The notes below the pieces were generated by a model, which did no database searches, was not told the DNA's origin, and saw only the letters and a program-made list of their open reading frames with translations. From Novispirillum itersonii subsp. itersonii ATCC 12639 (GTDB taxonomy: Bacteria; Pseudomonadota; Alphaproteobacteria; Rhodospirillales; Rhodospirillaceae): a stretch of 64,000 nt of DNA. Shown here in pieces: positions 15,627 through 24,623 of this stretch (positions are counted from its first letter, which is position 1; each line of letters starts with the position of its first letter). The DNA lies in the NCBI RefSeq assembly GCF_000381985.1, contig NZ_KB907351.1:31695-95694 (forward strand), read 5' to 3'. Both the position numbers and the translations under genes were made by a program.

Positions 15627-18600
15627 TCAGGCACGGGCTTGCGCGGTGGATTGGGCCGACACCGGCACCTCCAGCTTGTCGAGCATTTCCTTAGGCACGA
15701 CATGCCAGAACTTGCCGATCTCACGATCCCAGTTCGCCAGCAGACGCTCGGCGAAGCGGGAATTGGTTTCACGCACATGCTCTTCGATCAGCGACTTGAG
15801 CATGGACTGATAATGCGGGACCTCCATCCGGACCCATTCGACCGAGTCGGGGTTGACCCGGATGTCAAACAGGTTGGAGTCATCGTACACGAAAGCCATG
15901 CCCCCGGTCATCCCGGCACCGAAGTTAGCACCGACATCGCCCAGCACGACCACGGTTCCGTTGGTCATGTATTCGCAGCCGTTGGAGCCACAGCCCTCAA
16001 TCACCGTCAGAGCCCCGGAGTTGCGCACCGCGAAGCGCTCCCCGGCCTGACCGGCGGCAAACAGCTTACCAGACGTGGCACCATACAGGACAGTATTGCC
16101 GATGATGGTGTTCTGGTTGGACTGCAGCGGGCTGGACACCGGCGGACGCACCACGATCGTCCCCCCGGACAGACCCTTACCGACGTAATCGTTGGAGTCG
16201 CCGAACACTTCCAGCTTCAGGCCCTGCACCGCGAAGGCACCAAGGGACTGACCGGCAGACCCCCGCAGACGCACGGTGATATGGCCCGGCTGCAGACCGG
16301 TCATCCCATACTTCTTGACGATCTTGTGCGACAGCTTGGTCCCGACAGCACGGTCGGTATTGCGCACGTTGTAAGCCAGCTGCATCTTTTCGCCGTCCCC
16401 AAGGGCCGGGCGGGCATCCTCGATGATCTGGGCGTCGAGAGTTTCAGCAACTTCGTTCCGGCCCTCAACGGTATTGACGGTCGGCAGACCGCCGGAATCC
16501 GCCTGCACCAGCAGCGAGTTAAGGTCGAGGTCGTCAAGGTGCGACGCCCCACGGGAGACCTGATACAGCAGGTCCGTGCGGCCAACCACTTCGTTCAGGT
16601 GCTTGAAGCCCAGTTCGGCCAGAATCTGGCGCACTTCCTCGGCGATGAAGGTGAACAGGTTCACCACCTTCTCCGGGGTCCCGGTGAACTTCGCCCGCAG
16701 CGCCGTATCCTGGGTACAGACCCCGACCGGGCAGGTGTTGGAATGGCACTGGCGGACCATGATGCAGCCCATGGCGATCAGGCTGGTGGTGCCGACGGCG
16801 AATTCTTCCGCCCCCAGCATCGCCGCAATCACCACATCGCGCCCGGTCTTGATGCCACCGTCGGTCCGCAGCTGCACCTTGTGGCGCAGGCGGTTGAGGG
16901 TCAGCACCTGATGGGCTTCAGACAGGCCCATTTCCCACGGCAAACCGGCGTATTTGATCGAGGTCTGCGGGCTGGCCCCGGTACCGCCGACATGGCCGGA
17001 GATGTGGATCACGTCCGCCTTGGCCTTGGCCACCCCGGCGGCAATGGTGCCGATGCCGGACCGCGACACCAGTTTGACCACCACGCGGGCAGAGGGGTTG
17101 ATCTGCTTCAGGTCATAGATCAGCTGGGCCAGATCTTCGATCGAATAAATATCATGGTGCGGCGGCGGCGAGATCAGCATCACGCCGGGGGTGGAATGCC
17201 GCAGCTTGGCAATTTCCACCGTCACCTTGAAACCGGGCAGCTGCCCGCCCTCGCCGGGCTTGGCCCCCTGCGCGACCTTGATCTCAATTTCACGGCACTG
17301 GTTCAGGTATTCCGCCGTCACCCCGAAGCGGCCGGACGCCACCTGCTTAATCGCCGAGTTGGCGTTGTCGCCATTCGGACGCGGACGGTAACGGCTCGGA
17401 TCTTCCCCGCCTTCCCCGCTGTCAGACTTGGCGCCGATCCGGTTCATCGCGATATTCAGAGTGCCGTGGGCTTCCGCCGACAGCGCCCCCAGCGACATCG
17501 CCGGAGTGATGAAACGCTTACGCAGCTGGGTCACCGACTCGACTTCGTCGATCGACACCGGATGAGTGGCCGGACGGAAGTCCAGCAGATCACGGACGCT
17601 GATCGGCGGCAGTTTGCGCAGACCTTCAGAGTACTTCTTGTACATCATGAAGCTGTCGGTGGAGACCGCCGACTGCAGGGTGTGGATCAGCGTCCCTTCA
17701 AAGGCATGGGCTTCACCGGCATTGCGACGGTAGCGGTAGAACCCGCCGACCGGCAGCACCGCCGCCGAGGTGCTGAACGCCTTGTTATGCTGTTCCAGAA
17801 CCTTCTTCTGGATCCCGGCCATCCCGATGCCGGAGATGCGCGACGGCATACCCGGGAAGAATTCGGCGACCAGAGACCGCGACAGACCGATGGCCTCAAA
17901 GTTCAGACCGCCACGGTAGGAGGAGATCACCGAGATCCCCATCTTCGACATGATTTTGCGCAGACCGTCGTCGATGGCCTTCTTGAAGTTCTTCAGCGCC
18001 TTGTCGATCGGCAGATCGGCGAACAGACCACGACGGTGACGGTCCTTGATCGCCTCTTCCGCCACATAGGCGTTGACCGTGGTCGCCCCGACGCCGATCA
18101 GCACCGCGAAGTAATGGGTATCAAGGCATTCACCGGACCGCACGTTGAGACTGGTGAAGGTACGCAGCTGCTGACGGATCAGGTGCGTATGCACCGCCCC
18201 GGCCGCCAGAATCATCGGCAGCGGTGCCCGGCTGGCACTGGCCTTTTCGTCGGTCAGGATGACGTGGGTACAGCCGCCGCGCACGGCGTCTTCCGCCTCG
18301 CGCTGGATGTAGGTGATGGCATCGCGCAGGGCATTTTCCCCGCCGTTGACATCAAAGGTACAGTCCACCACCGCAGCGGTTTCGCCCATGTAATCCCGCA
18401 TGGCGAAAAATTCCGCCGTGGTCAGCACCGGGCTTTCCAGCTGCAGCAGGTCACACTGGCTGGGATCTTCATCCAGAATGTTGCCGAGGTTGCCGAGACG
18501 GGTGTTCAGGCTCATCACCCGGGTTTCACGCAGCGGGTCAATCGGCGGGTTGGTGACCTGCGAGAAGTTCTGCCGGAAGAAGCAGTGCAGGCCACGATAG

Positions 18601-20222
18601 TTTTCGGCCAGCACCGCCAGCGCGGTGTCATCGCCCATGGAGCCGACCGCTTCCTTCCCCTCTTCCACCATCGGGGTCAGGATCAGTTCCATATCTTCCA
18701 GCGTCATGCCGTGGCCAAGCTGGCGGCGACGCAGGGTATCGCCGTCAACCTGGGCATCGGCCACGCCCGAGCCCTTGATCAGGCTGTCGAGGTGCGTGAT
18801 GCGGTTGGTCCATTCGCCAAAGCTGGCGCGGCTGCCAAGCTCATCCTTCAGGTCACCATCACGGAAGAACTTGCCTTCCACCAGATCAATACCCAGCACC
18901 TGACCGGGGCCGACCCGGCCCTTTTCGACCACGGCAGTCTCGTCAACGCGGACCATGCCGGTTTCCGACCCGACGATCAGCAGGCCGTCACCGGTGATGG
19001 TATAACGCAGCGGACGCAGACCGTTGCGGTCAAGACCGGCCACCACCCAGCGGCCATCGGTGGCACACAGGGCAGCCGGGCCGTCCCACGGCTCCATCAC
19101 GCAGTTACAGTAAGAGAAGAAGGCGCGATGCTTTTCTGACATCACCGCATTCTGGATGATGCTTTCCGGCACCAGCATCGCCTTGACCACCGGGGCCGGG
19201 CGACCGGCACGGACCAACAGCTCGAACACGTTATCGAGAGCCGCCGAATCCGAGCCACCCGGCTGGATGATCGGCTTCAGATCTTCAATCCGTTCCCCGA
19301 AAACCGGGCTGGACAGGCGGGTTTCATGCGCCTTCATCCAGTTGGCATTGCCCGACAGGGTGTTGATTTCCCCGTTGTGCGCCAGCATGCGGAACGGCTG
19401 GGCCAGACGCCAGGTCGGGAAGGTGTTGGTCGAATACCGCTGGTGATAGATCACGAACGCGGAAACGAAGCGCTCATCCTGCAGGTCGGGATAGAACACA
19501 TCGACATGCTCGGCAAGGAACATGCCCTTGTAAATGATCGACCGCGACGACAGAGAGCAGATGTAGAACTCGGTCAGATTCTCACTCTGCGCCTGCTTTT
19601 CCATCCGGCGGCGCAGGACGTAAAGATCAGTCTCAAACTGCTCATCCGACACCCCGCGGGTGTTCGCGATCATGATCTGCTCGATCTCGGGGCGGGTGGC
19701 GTTAGCCTTTTCCCCAATCACCGAGATATCAACCGGCACCTGACGCCAGCCGAGAATGCTGTACCCATAATGCAGGATTTCGGATTCGACGATAATCCGG
19801 CAGCGTTCCTGCTTATCCATGTCGTTCTTCGGCAGGAAGACCATGCCGACGGCCAGACGGCGCTGGCCCGGCTCGCTGCCACCACGACGGATATGTTCCT
19901 TGAAGAATTCCTGCGGCACTTCCACATGGATGCCCGCACCGTCACCGGTCTTACCATCAGCGTCAATCGCACCACGGTGGAACAGCACTTTCAGGGCGTT
20001 GATCCCGGCTTCCACCACCTGACGGCGCGGCTTGCCGTCAATGGCGGCGATCAGGCCGACGCCACAGGAATCCAGTTCCTGCGCCGGGGAATACAGGTGC
20101 GCGGCTTCCAGCTTGGCAGCGTTGGCCTGCCAGTCGGCAACAAACCGTTCCCCGTCCGTCATTCCGTGCTGAAGGGCGTGGGCGGACACCGCCTGCGGCA
20201 GAATGGAGTCGATCTTGGTCAT
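15627..20222 (-). CDS. gltB: Glutamate synthase (NADPH) large subunit
   Basis: A 1531-residue enzyme that takes the amide group from glutamine and transfers it to 2-oxoglutarate, producing two glutamates. It works with the GltD subunit. Processing should expose catalytic C53 in LDSCGVG of the class II amidotransferase domain (about 53-430). A central domain and FMN-binding barrel follow, then the 3Fe-4S cluster motif CIMVRQCHSNTCPVGVC and the C-terminal GXGXG helix domain (GDVGANFGAGMTGG). The start is MTKIDSILPQ at 20222. Longer frames would run into gltD. It lies 14 bases after gltD and ends at a strong terminator. Confidence 0.97.
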   Translation of the reverse strand: MTKIDSILPQAVSAHALQHGMTDGERFVADWQANAAKLEAAHLYSPAQELDSCGVGLIAAIDGKPRRQVVEAGINALKVLFHRGAIDADGKTGDGAGIHVEVPQEFFKEHIRRGGSEPGQRRLAVGMVFLPKNDMDKQERCRIIVESEILHYGYSILGWRQVPVDISVIGEKANATRPEIEQIMIANTRGVSDEQFETDLYVLRRRMEKQAQSENLTEFYICSLSSRSIIYKGMFLAEHVDVFYPDLQDERFVSAFVIYHQRYSTNTFPTWRLAQPFRMLAHNGEINTLSGNANWMKAHETRLSSPVFGERIEDLKPIIQPGGSDSAALDNVFELLVRAGRPAPVVKAMLVPESIIQNAVMSEKHRAFFSYCNCVMEPWDGPAALCATDGRWVVAGLDRNGLRPLRYTITGDGLLIVGSETGMVRVDETAVVEKGRVGPGQVLGIDLVEGKFFRDGDLKDELGSRASFGEWTNRITHLDSLIKGSGVADAQVDGDTLRRRQLGHGMTLEDMELILTPMVEEGKEAVGSMGDDTALAVLAENYRGLHCFFRQNFSQVTNPPIDPLRETRVMSLNTRLGNLGNILDEDPSQCDLLQLESPVLTTAEFFAMRDYMGETAAVVDCTFDVNGGENALRDAITYIQREAEDAVRGGCTHVILTDEKASASRAPLPMILAAGAVHTHLIRQQLRTFTSLNVRSGECLDTHYFAVLIGVGATTVNAYVAEEAIKDRHRRGLFADLPIDKALKNFKKAIDDGLRKIMSKMGISVISSYRGGLNFEAIGLSRSLVAEFFPGMPSRISGIGMAGIQKKVLEQHNKAFSTSAAVLPVGGFYRYRRNAGEAHAFEGTLIHTLQSAVSTDSFMMYKKYSEGLRKLPPISVRDLLDFRPATHPVSIDEVESVTQLRKRFITPAMSLGALSAEAHGTLNIAMNRIGAKSDSGEGGEDPSRYRPRPNGDNANSAIKQVASGRFGVTAEYLNQCREIEIKVAQGAKPGEGGQLPGFKVTVEIAKLRHSTPGVMLISPPPHHDIYSIEDLAQLIYDLKQINPSARVVVKLVSRSGIGTIAAGVAKAKADVIHISGHVGGTGASPQTSIKYAGLPWEMGLSEAHQVLTLNRLRHKVQLRTDGGIKTGRDVVIAAMLGAEEFAVGTTSLIAMGCIMVRQCHSNTCPVGVCTQDTALRAKFTGTPEKVVNLFTFIAEEVRQILAELGFKHLNEVVGRTDLLYQVSRGASHLDDLDLNSLLVQADSGGLPTVNTVEGRNEVAETLDAQIIEDARPALGDGEKMQLAYNVRNTDRAVGTKLSHKIVKKYGMTGLQPGHITVRLRGSAGQSLGAFAVQGLKLEVFGDSNDYVGKGLSGGTIVVRPPVSSPLQSNQNTIIGNTVLYGATSGKLFAAGQAGERFAVRNSGALTVIEGCGSNGCEYMTNGTVVVLGDVGANFGAGMTGGMAFVYDDSNLFDIRVNPDSVEWVRMEVPHYQSMLKSLIEEHVRETNSRFAERLLANWDREIGKFWHVVPKEMLDKLEVPVSAQSTAQARA

Positions 20223-20236
20223 GGTCGGTATCCCTC

Positions 20237-21688
20237 TTACTCGGCGGCGGCGCGGTCGCTGAGCGACTTCTGGTTCAGATAGGCGGAAATGGCAGCGGCG
20301 GAGTCCCGGCCATCGCGGATGGCCCATACCACCAGTGAAGCCCCGCGCACGATATCCCCGGCGGCAAACACACCGTCCAGAGTGGTCATCGAAGAGCGCG
20401 GGTTGACCTTCAGGGTGCCCCATTTGGTGACGTTCAGCTCTTCCTGCGCAAACATCTGCGGCAGGTCTTCCGGCTCAAACCCCAGAGCCTCAATCACCAG
20501 ATCAGCGGGCAGAACGAACTGAGAGCCTTCCAGCGGCTGCGGCGACTGACGGCCGGAAGCGTCGGAGACGCCGAGGTGCATCCGCACCGCCCGCACACCC
20601 GACACCACATCACTGGTGCCTTCGTTCAGCAGGGCCTCCGGGGCCGCCAGCCAGACGAACTCAACACCCTCTTCCTCGGCATTGGCAACTTCGCGCTGCG
20701 AGCCGGGCATGTTGTCACGGTCACGGCGGTACAGACACTTAACGCTCTTCGCACCCTGACGGATGGCGGTGCGCACACAGTCCATCGCGGTATCACCGCC
20801 GCCGATCACCACCACATCCTTACCGGCGGCATTCAGCTCGCCGGAGGTAAAAGCAGCGACACTGTCACCAAGGCTGACCTTATTCGAGGCCGTCAGATAA
20901 TCCAGTGCCTTGGCAACCCCCTTCAGGCCAGCCCCCGGCAATGCCAGACCACGCGCCTTATAAACGCCGGTGGCGATCAACAGGGCATCATGGCGGGCCC
21001 GCAGCGTGGCAAAGGAGACCGTCTTACCGACATTGGTATTCGGGTGAAACACCACACCTGCCTGCTCCAAACGGTCAATCCGGCGCTGCACCACGTCTTT
21101 TTCCAGCTTGAAGCCGGGAATTCCGTACATCAGCAGGCCGCCCATGCGGTCGTAGCGGTCATAGACATGCACCGCGAACCCCTGCTTGCGCAGCTCTTCC
21201 GCCGCCGCCAGACCGGCCGGACCGGACCCGATGATCCCCACCGACTCCCCGCGTTCAGCCCGCGGCACAATCGGCTCGACCCAGCCTTCAGCCCAGGCGG
21301 TGTCGGTGATGTACTTTTCCACCGCGCCGATGGTGACGGCCCGGTGGGTCGACTGTTCCAGTACGCAGGACCCTTCGCAGAGGCGGTCCTGCGGACAGAT
21401 CCGACCACAGATTTCCGGCATGGTGTTGGTGGCGGAGGACAGCTCGTAGGCTTCCTTCAGACGCCCGGCAGTGGTCAGCATCAGCCAGTCAGGAATGTTG
21501 TTCCCCAGCGGGCAGTGGATCTGACAGAAGGGGATGCCGCACTGCTCGCAGCGCGACGCCTGCTCCCCGGCGCGGGTCGGCTGGAAACCGGTGTAGATTT
21601 CGTTGAAATCCTGTTTGCGATCGGTGGCCGACCGCTTCTCCGGCATCTGCTGATCCAGACGGGTGAACTGCATCATCTTCGGCGACAT
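20237..21688 (-). CDS. gltD: Glutamate synthase small subunit
   Basis: A 483-residue FAD/NADPH-binding partner of GltB that feeds electrons to the large subunit. The N-terminus holds two 4Fe-4S cysteine sets (CEQCGIPFCQIHCPLGN and CGRICPQDRLCEGSCV). A dinucleotide fold (GSGPAGLAAAEELRKQG) and the NADPH motif VIGGGDTAMDC follow. ATG at 21688 has AGAGGA about 10 bases upstream. Gene order gltD-gltB (small subunit first) is reversed from E. coli. A promoter candidate lies at 21866-21894, leaving a structured leader of about 170 bases. Confidence 0.96.
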   Translation of the reverse strand: MSPKMMQFTRLDQQMPEKRSATDRKQDFNEIYTGFQPTRAGEQASRCEQCGIPFCQIHCPLGNNIPDWLMLTTAGRLKEAYELSSATNTMPEICGRICPQDRLCEGSCVLEQSTHRAVTIGAVEKYITDTAWAEGWVEPIVPRAERGESVGIIGSGPAGLAAAEELRKQGFAVHVYDRYDRMGGLLMYGIPGFKLEKDVVQRRIDRLEQAGVVFHPNTNVGKTVSFATLRARHDALLIATGVYKARGLALPGAGLKGVAKALDYLTASNKVSLGDSVAAFTSGELNAAGKDVVVIGGGDTAMDCVRTAIRQGAKSVKCLYRRDRDNMPGSQREVANAEEEGVEFVWLAAPEALLNEGTSDVVSGVRAVRMHLGVSDASGRQSPQPLEGSQFVLPADLVIEALGFEPEDLPQMFAQEELNVTKWGTLKVNPRSSMTTLDGVFAAGDIVRGASLVVWAIRDGRDSAAAISAYLNQKSLSDRAAAE

Positions 21689-21798
21689 CGATCGACATCC
21701 TCTTTCTAAGGGCCTCCCCGGCCTCTGCCCTGAGGGGATTGGGGAAACCGGACCGCTTTTCAGGGGAAAACCCAAGAGCAGAAACAAAAGTTCCTACG

Positions 21799-21836
21799 AG
21801 CGGGGCAATACGTAATTTTCACTCACAAACCCCGCT
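21799..21836 (-). promoter_or_regulatory. Inverted repeat in the gltD leader
   Basis: AGCGGGG (21799-21805) and CCCCGCT (21830-21836) form a 7-bp stem around a 24-base AT-rich loop, within the likely untranslated leader of gltDB. It could be an attenuator or regulator-binding structure. No known riboswitch was recognised. Confidence 0.35.
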
Positions 21837-21865
21837 GAAAGTCGCAGGGTCTGCGGCGCATGTTC

Positions 21866-21894
21866 CGTATACCCCCATCGAAACCCCCGATCAA
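21866..21894 (-). promoter_or_regulatory. Candidate promoter of gltDB
   Basis: On the minus strand TTGATC (complement of 21889-21894) and TATACG (complement of 21866-21871) are separated by exactly 17 bases, each matching four of six consensus positions. Confidence 0.4.
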
Positions 21895-22026
21895 GCAAAA
21901 ATAGCACAGATAGTTCCGCTTTGATTACCATTTCCACAAGGTCAATGCGAACCGCTCGCAACAAATCCCGGAACCTGAGACGCCCTTGCCGGAAATTAGT
22001 AAACATATGCGAACGATATCGCCCCT

Positions 22027-22054
22027 TTGTGCTTTTTCAACAAGATGATAAAAA
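22027..22054 (+). promoter_or_regulatory. Weak candidate promoter of uppP
   Basis: TTGTGC (22027-22032), 16-base spacer, TAAAAA (22049-22054), about 30 bases before the uppP start. The match is loose. Confidence 0.3.
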
Positions 22055-22085
22055 ATCGCCACGATCCACATGATGGGAGCGGGCG

Positions 22086-22898
22086 GTGACGCTTCTACAA
22101 ATTCTGGTGTTTGCGCTCATTCACGGCCTCACCGAGTTCCTGCCGGTGAGCGCAACAGCTCATCTGATCCTGATTCCGCTGGTGACTCAGTGGCCTCCGA
22201 CGGATCTGGAGCTCGATATTGCCGTACGCCTCGGCACCCTCGCGGCAGTCTGCCTCTACCTCTGGCGCGATATCGGCGGCATGACCGCCGGACTGTTCCG
22301 GGTTCTGAAGGGCAAAAGCGACAGGCGGGCCCGTCTGTTCTGGCAGCTGGTCACCGCCACCATCCCCGTCATCGCCGCCGGAGCTGCCCTGAAACTGTGG
22401 ATGCCGCTGGATGACCTGCGCAGCCTGATCTTCATCGGCTGGTGCACCCTCGGCTTCGGCGCATTCCTGTGGCTGGTTGACCGGTTGTGCCTGACCGTCA
22501 AACGGCTGGAGCACCTGACGTTCCTTGATTCCCTCGTCATTGGCATCGCACAGGCCATCGCCTTCCTGCCCGGGGCATCCCGCGTCGGCCTGGCCATTAC
22601 CACCGCGCGGATGTACGGCTACGAACGCCGTGACGCGGCCCGGCTGGCCATGTTGCTGTCCGTGCCGACCATCATCGGCACCACACTGCTGGTCGGCTAT
22701 GACCTGTGGCTGCATCAGGGCTTCCACTTCGGCAACAGCTCACTGATTGCCATGGGACTGGCCTTCGTCATCAGTTTCCTGACCATCGCGTTCCTGATGA
22801 GCTGGCTGCGCCGCCGCTCCTTCGGCCCGTTCATCCTGTATCGGGTCCTTCTGGGCCTGATCCTGCTTGGCTTCGGGTATGACCTCTTCCGGTTCTGA
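22086..22898 (+). CDS. uppP: Undecaprenyl-diphosphate phosphatase
   Basis: A 270-residue integral membrane phosphatase of the BacA/UppP family that recycles undecaprenyl diphosphate to the monophosphate carrier used for peptidoglycan and O-antigen synthesis. The two signature regions are present: GLTEFLPVSATAHL near the N-terminus, with the catalytic Glu, and FLPGASRVG at about residues 158-166. Start is a GTG at 22086 with GGGAG 6 bases upstream. The 3' end overlaps cbiB by 20 bases, so the two are translationally coupled. Confidence 0.93.
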   Translation: MTLLQILVFALIHGLTEFLPVSATAHLILIPLVTQWPPTDLELDIAVRLGTLAAVCLYLWRDIGGMTAGLFRVLKGKSDRRARLFWQLVTATIPVIAAGAALKLWMPLDDLRSLIFIGWCTLGFGAFLWLVDRLCLTVKRLEHLTFLDSLVIGIAQAIAFLPGASRVGLAITTARMYGYERRDAARLAMLLSVPTIIGTTLLVGYDLWLHQGFHFGNSSLIAMGLAFVISFLTIAFLMSWLRRRSFGPFILYRVLLGLILLGFGYDLFRF

Positions 22899-23913
22899 CA
22901 CCGCCCTGTCCCTGCTTCTGGACCACACGGGAGCCAGCGCCGCCGCGCTGGTCGCTGCCGCCGTGCTGCTGGATGCCATCATCGGTGACCCCCCGGCACT
23001 ATACCGCCGCATCCCCCACCCCGTGGTGTTATATGGGGCCCTGATCAGCCACCTTGAAAAAGCCCTGAACCAGCCGCGTTTTGGGCGCGGCCTGCGCCGG
23101 GCCGGGGGAATCCTGCTGCTGCTGATCCTGCTGACGGTGAGTCTGGGGGTTGGTTGCGGGCTCAGCTGGGCAGCGGCACAATGGCCCTGGATGCTGGCCG
23201 TCAATGCACTGGTGGCGATGACCCTGATCGCTCAGAAGAGCCTTTATCAGCATGTCGTCGCCGTTGCCGATGCCCTGACGACAGACGGACTGGACGGGGG
23301 GCGGACTGCGGTCTCGATGATTGTCGGGCGCGATGTCACCCAACTCGACAGCGCCGGGGTTAGCCGCGCCGCGATTGAAAGCGCCGCCGAAAATTTCTCC
23401 GATGGGGTCACTGCCCCGGTTTTCTGGCTGGCCCTCGGGGGGCTGCCCGGCCTGATGGCCTACAAAGCCGTCAATACCCTCGACTCGATGGTTGGCCACC
23501 GTTCAGACCGGTACCGGGATTTTGGCTGGGCCTCTGCCCGCTTTGATGATCTCGTCAATCTGCTTCCCGCCCGCCTGTCCGGCCTTCTGCTGTGTGCCGC
23601 TGCCCTGTTCTGCCCCGGTACACAGCCGGGGCCCGCCCTGCGGGTCATGCTGCGCGATGCGGGGAAACACCGCAGCCCCAACGCCGGCTGGCCGGAGTCC
23701 GCGATGGCCGGTGCCCTCGGGCTGAAACTCGCGGGCCCCCGCCTTTACCCGGGATACCGGGTGGACGACCCCTTCATCGGGGACGGCACCCCGGATGCGA
23801 CCCCGGATGCCATCCGCAGGGCCCTGCGGCTGATGACCCTGGCCTGTCTTTTCAACGGCGGCATCGCCGTCATGCTGTCTCTTGCCGTTCACCGGGCTGC
23901 CGCCCTATTCTGA
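22879..23913 (+). CDS. cbiB: Adenosylcobinamide-phosphate synthase
   Basis: A 344-residue membrane protein (CobD in aerobic nomenclature) that attaches aminopropanol phosphate to adenosylcobyric acid. Family landmarks are DAIIGDPP near the start, HPVVLYGALI, the AAENFSDGVTAPVFW segment and YKAVNTLDSMVGHRSDRYRDFGWASARFDD. ATG at 22879 lies inside the end of uppP. It is some 7.5 kb from the main cob cluster, so this step is detached from the rest of the pathway genes. Confidence 0.93.
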   Translation: MTSSGSDTALSLLLDHTGASAAALVAAAVLLDAIIGDPPALYRRIPHPVVLYGALISHLEKALNQPRFGRGLRRAGGILLLLILLTVSLGVGCGLSWAAAQWPWMLAVNALVAMTLIAQKSLYQHVVAVADALTTDGLDGGRTAVSMIVGRDVTQLDSAGVSRAAIESAAENFSDGVTAPVFWLALGGLPGLMAYKAVNTLDSMVGHRSDRYRDFGWASARFDDLVNLLPARLSGLLLCAAALFCPGTQPGPALRVMLRDAGKHRSPNAGWPESAMAGALGLKLAGPRLYPGYRVDDPFIGDGTPDATPDAIRRALRLMTLACLFNGGIAVMLSLAVHRAAALF

Positions 23914-23939
23914 AGCGCGCCCCCGACCTGAGGTTTCGC

Positions 23940-24491
23940 ATGCCCCCGATGTTCCGTTCTCTGTTGCGTTCCGGTGCCCTCTGCGCCCTGATGGCCCTGT
24001 CCATCGCCCCTGAAGGCCACGCTGCCGAGACCAAAACCCTTGGGGTGTTCGGGTCATGGACCGCCTATTCCTTCACTGAGAATGGCAAACAGGTGTGCTA
24101 CATGGCGGCCCGCCCCAGCAAGGCGGACGGCAACTTCGCCAGCCGTGGTGACATTTATGCCCTGATCACCCATCGCCCCGGTCAGAAAAGCCTCAACGTC
24201 TTTTCCATTGTTGCCGGATACGCCTATTCGATGGACAGTGAAGACTTGGTGCAGGTCAGTATCGGCAAGCGGATCTTCAAACTGTTCACGCAGGGAGAAC
24301 GGGCCTGGACCCATGACGACAAGGCCGATCAGGCCCTGTCTGATGCAATCCGGAAAGGCGGCGCCGACATGATCGTGCGCGGCAAGTCGATGCGTAATGC
24401 CGAAACCGTCGATACCTATTCTCTGATCGGCGCCCCGAAAGCGCTGGAAGCCATTGATTCTGCCTGCGGCGTAAAACCCACAGGATCATAA
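23940..24491 (+). CDS. Invasion-associated locus B (IalB) family protein
   Basis: A 183-residue exported protein with a Sec signal (about residues 1-30, cleavage near GHA-AET) and an IalB-like domain containing GSWTAYSF, CYMAARPSKA and DMIVRGKSMRNAETVDTYSLIGAPKALEAIDSAC. The two conserved cysteines (in VCYM and DSAC) are present. In Bartonella IalB is linked to host invasion. In free-living alphaproteobacteria the role is unknown, so the name does not imply virulence. TGAGG lies 6 bases before the ATG. Confidence 0.85.
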   Translation: MPPMFRSLLRSGALCALMALSIAPEGHAAETKTLGVFGSWTAYSFTENGKQVCYMAARPSKADGNFASRGDIYALITHRPGQKSLNVFSIVAGYAYSMDSEDLVQVSIGKRIFKLFTQGERAWTHDDKADQALSDAIRKGGADMIVRGKSMRNAETVDTYSLIGAPKALEAIDSACGVKPTGS

Positions 24492-24623
24492 TTCCGGCGG
24501 ATTGGGTTTTTCTGACTGCCGGCAAGCACAGGGTTTCCTTTTACTCCACCCCGACAGACAGTGGTAAATCGCCACGAATAAAAGGCCTTTCGCCGGGGGC
24601 TGAATGCGCCTATAACCCCGGCC

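Larger units (their letters stand above)
21689..22085. other. Divergent gltD/uppP intergenic region
   Basis: This 397-base stretch is more AT-rich than its flanks and holds no gene I can support. It contains the glt promoter candidate, a leader inverted repeat and a weak uppP promoter. I looked for a sigma-54 (NtrC-type) promoter ahead of gltD and saw no good match. Confidence 0.5.

Noticed and set aside
15543..19139. A 1198-codon open frame antisense to gltB
   Set aside because: Shadow of the conserved gltB coding frame. The translation (His/Gln/Gly-rich) has no recognisable motif.
21689..22085. Sigma-54 promoter for gltD
   Set aside because: No sequence with GG and GC at the proper 10-base spacing was found. 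The nearest candidate around 21894-21909 lacks the GG.
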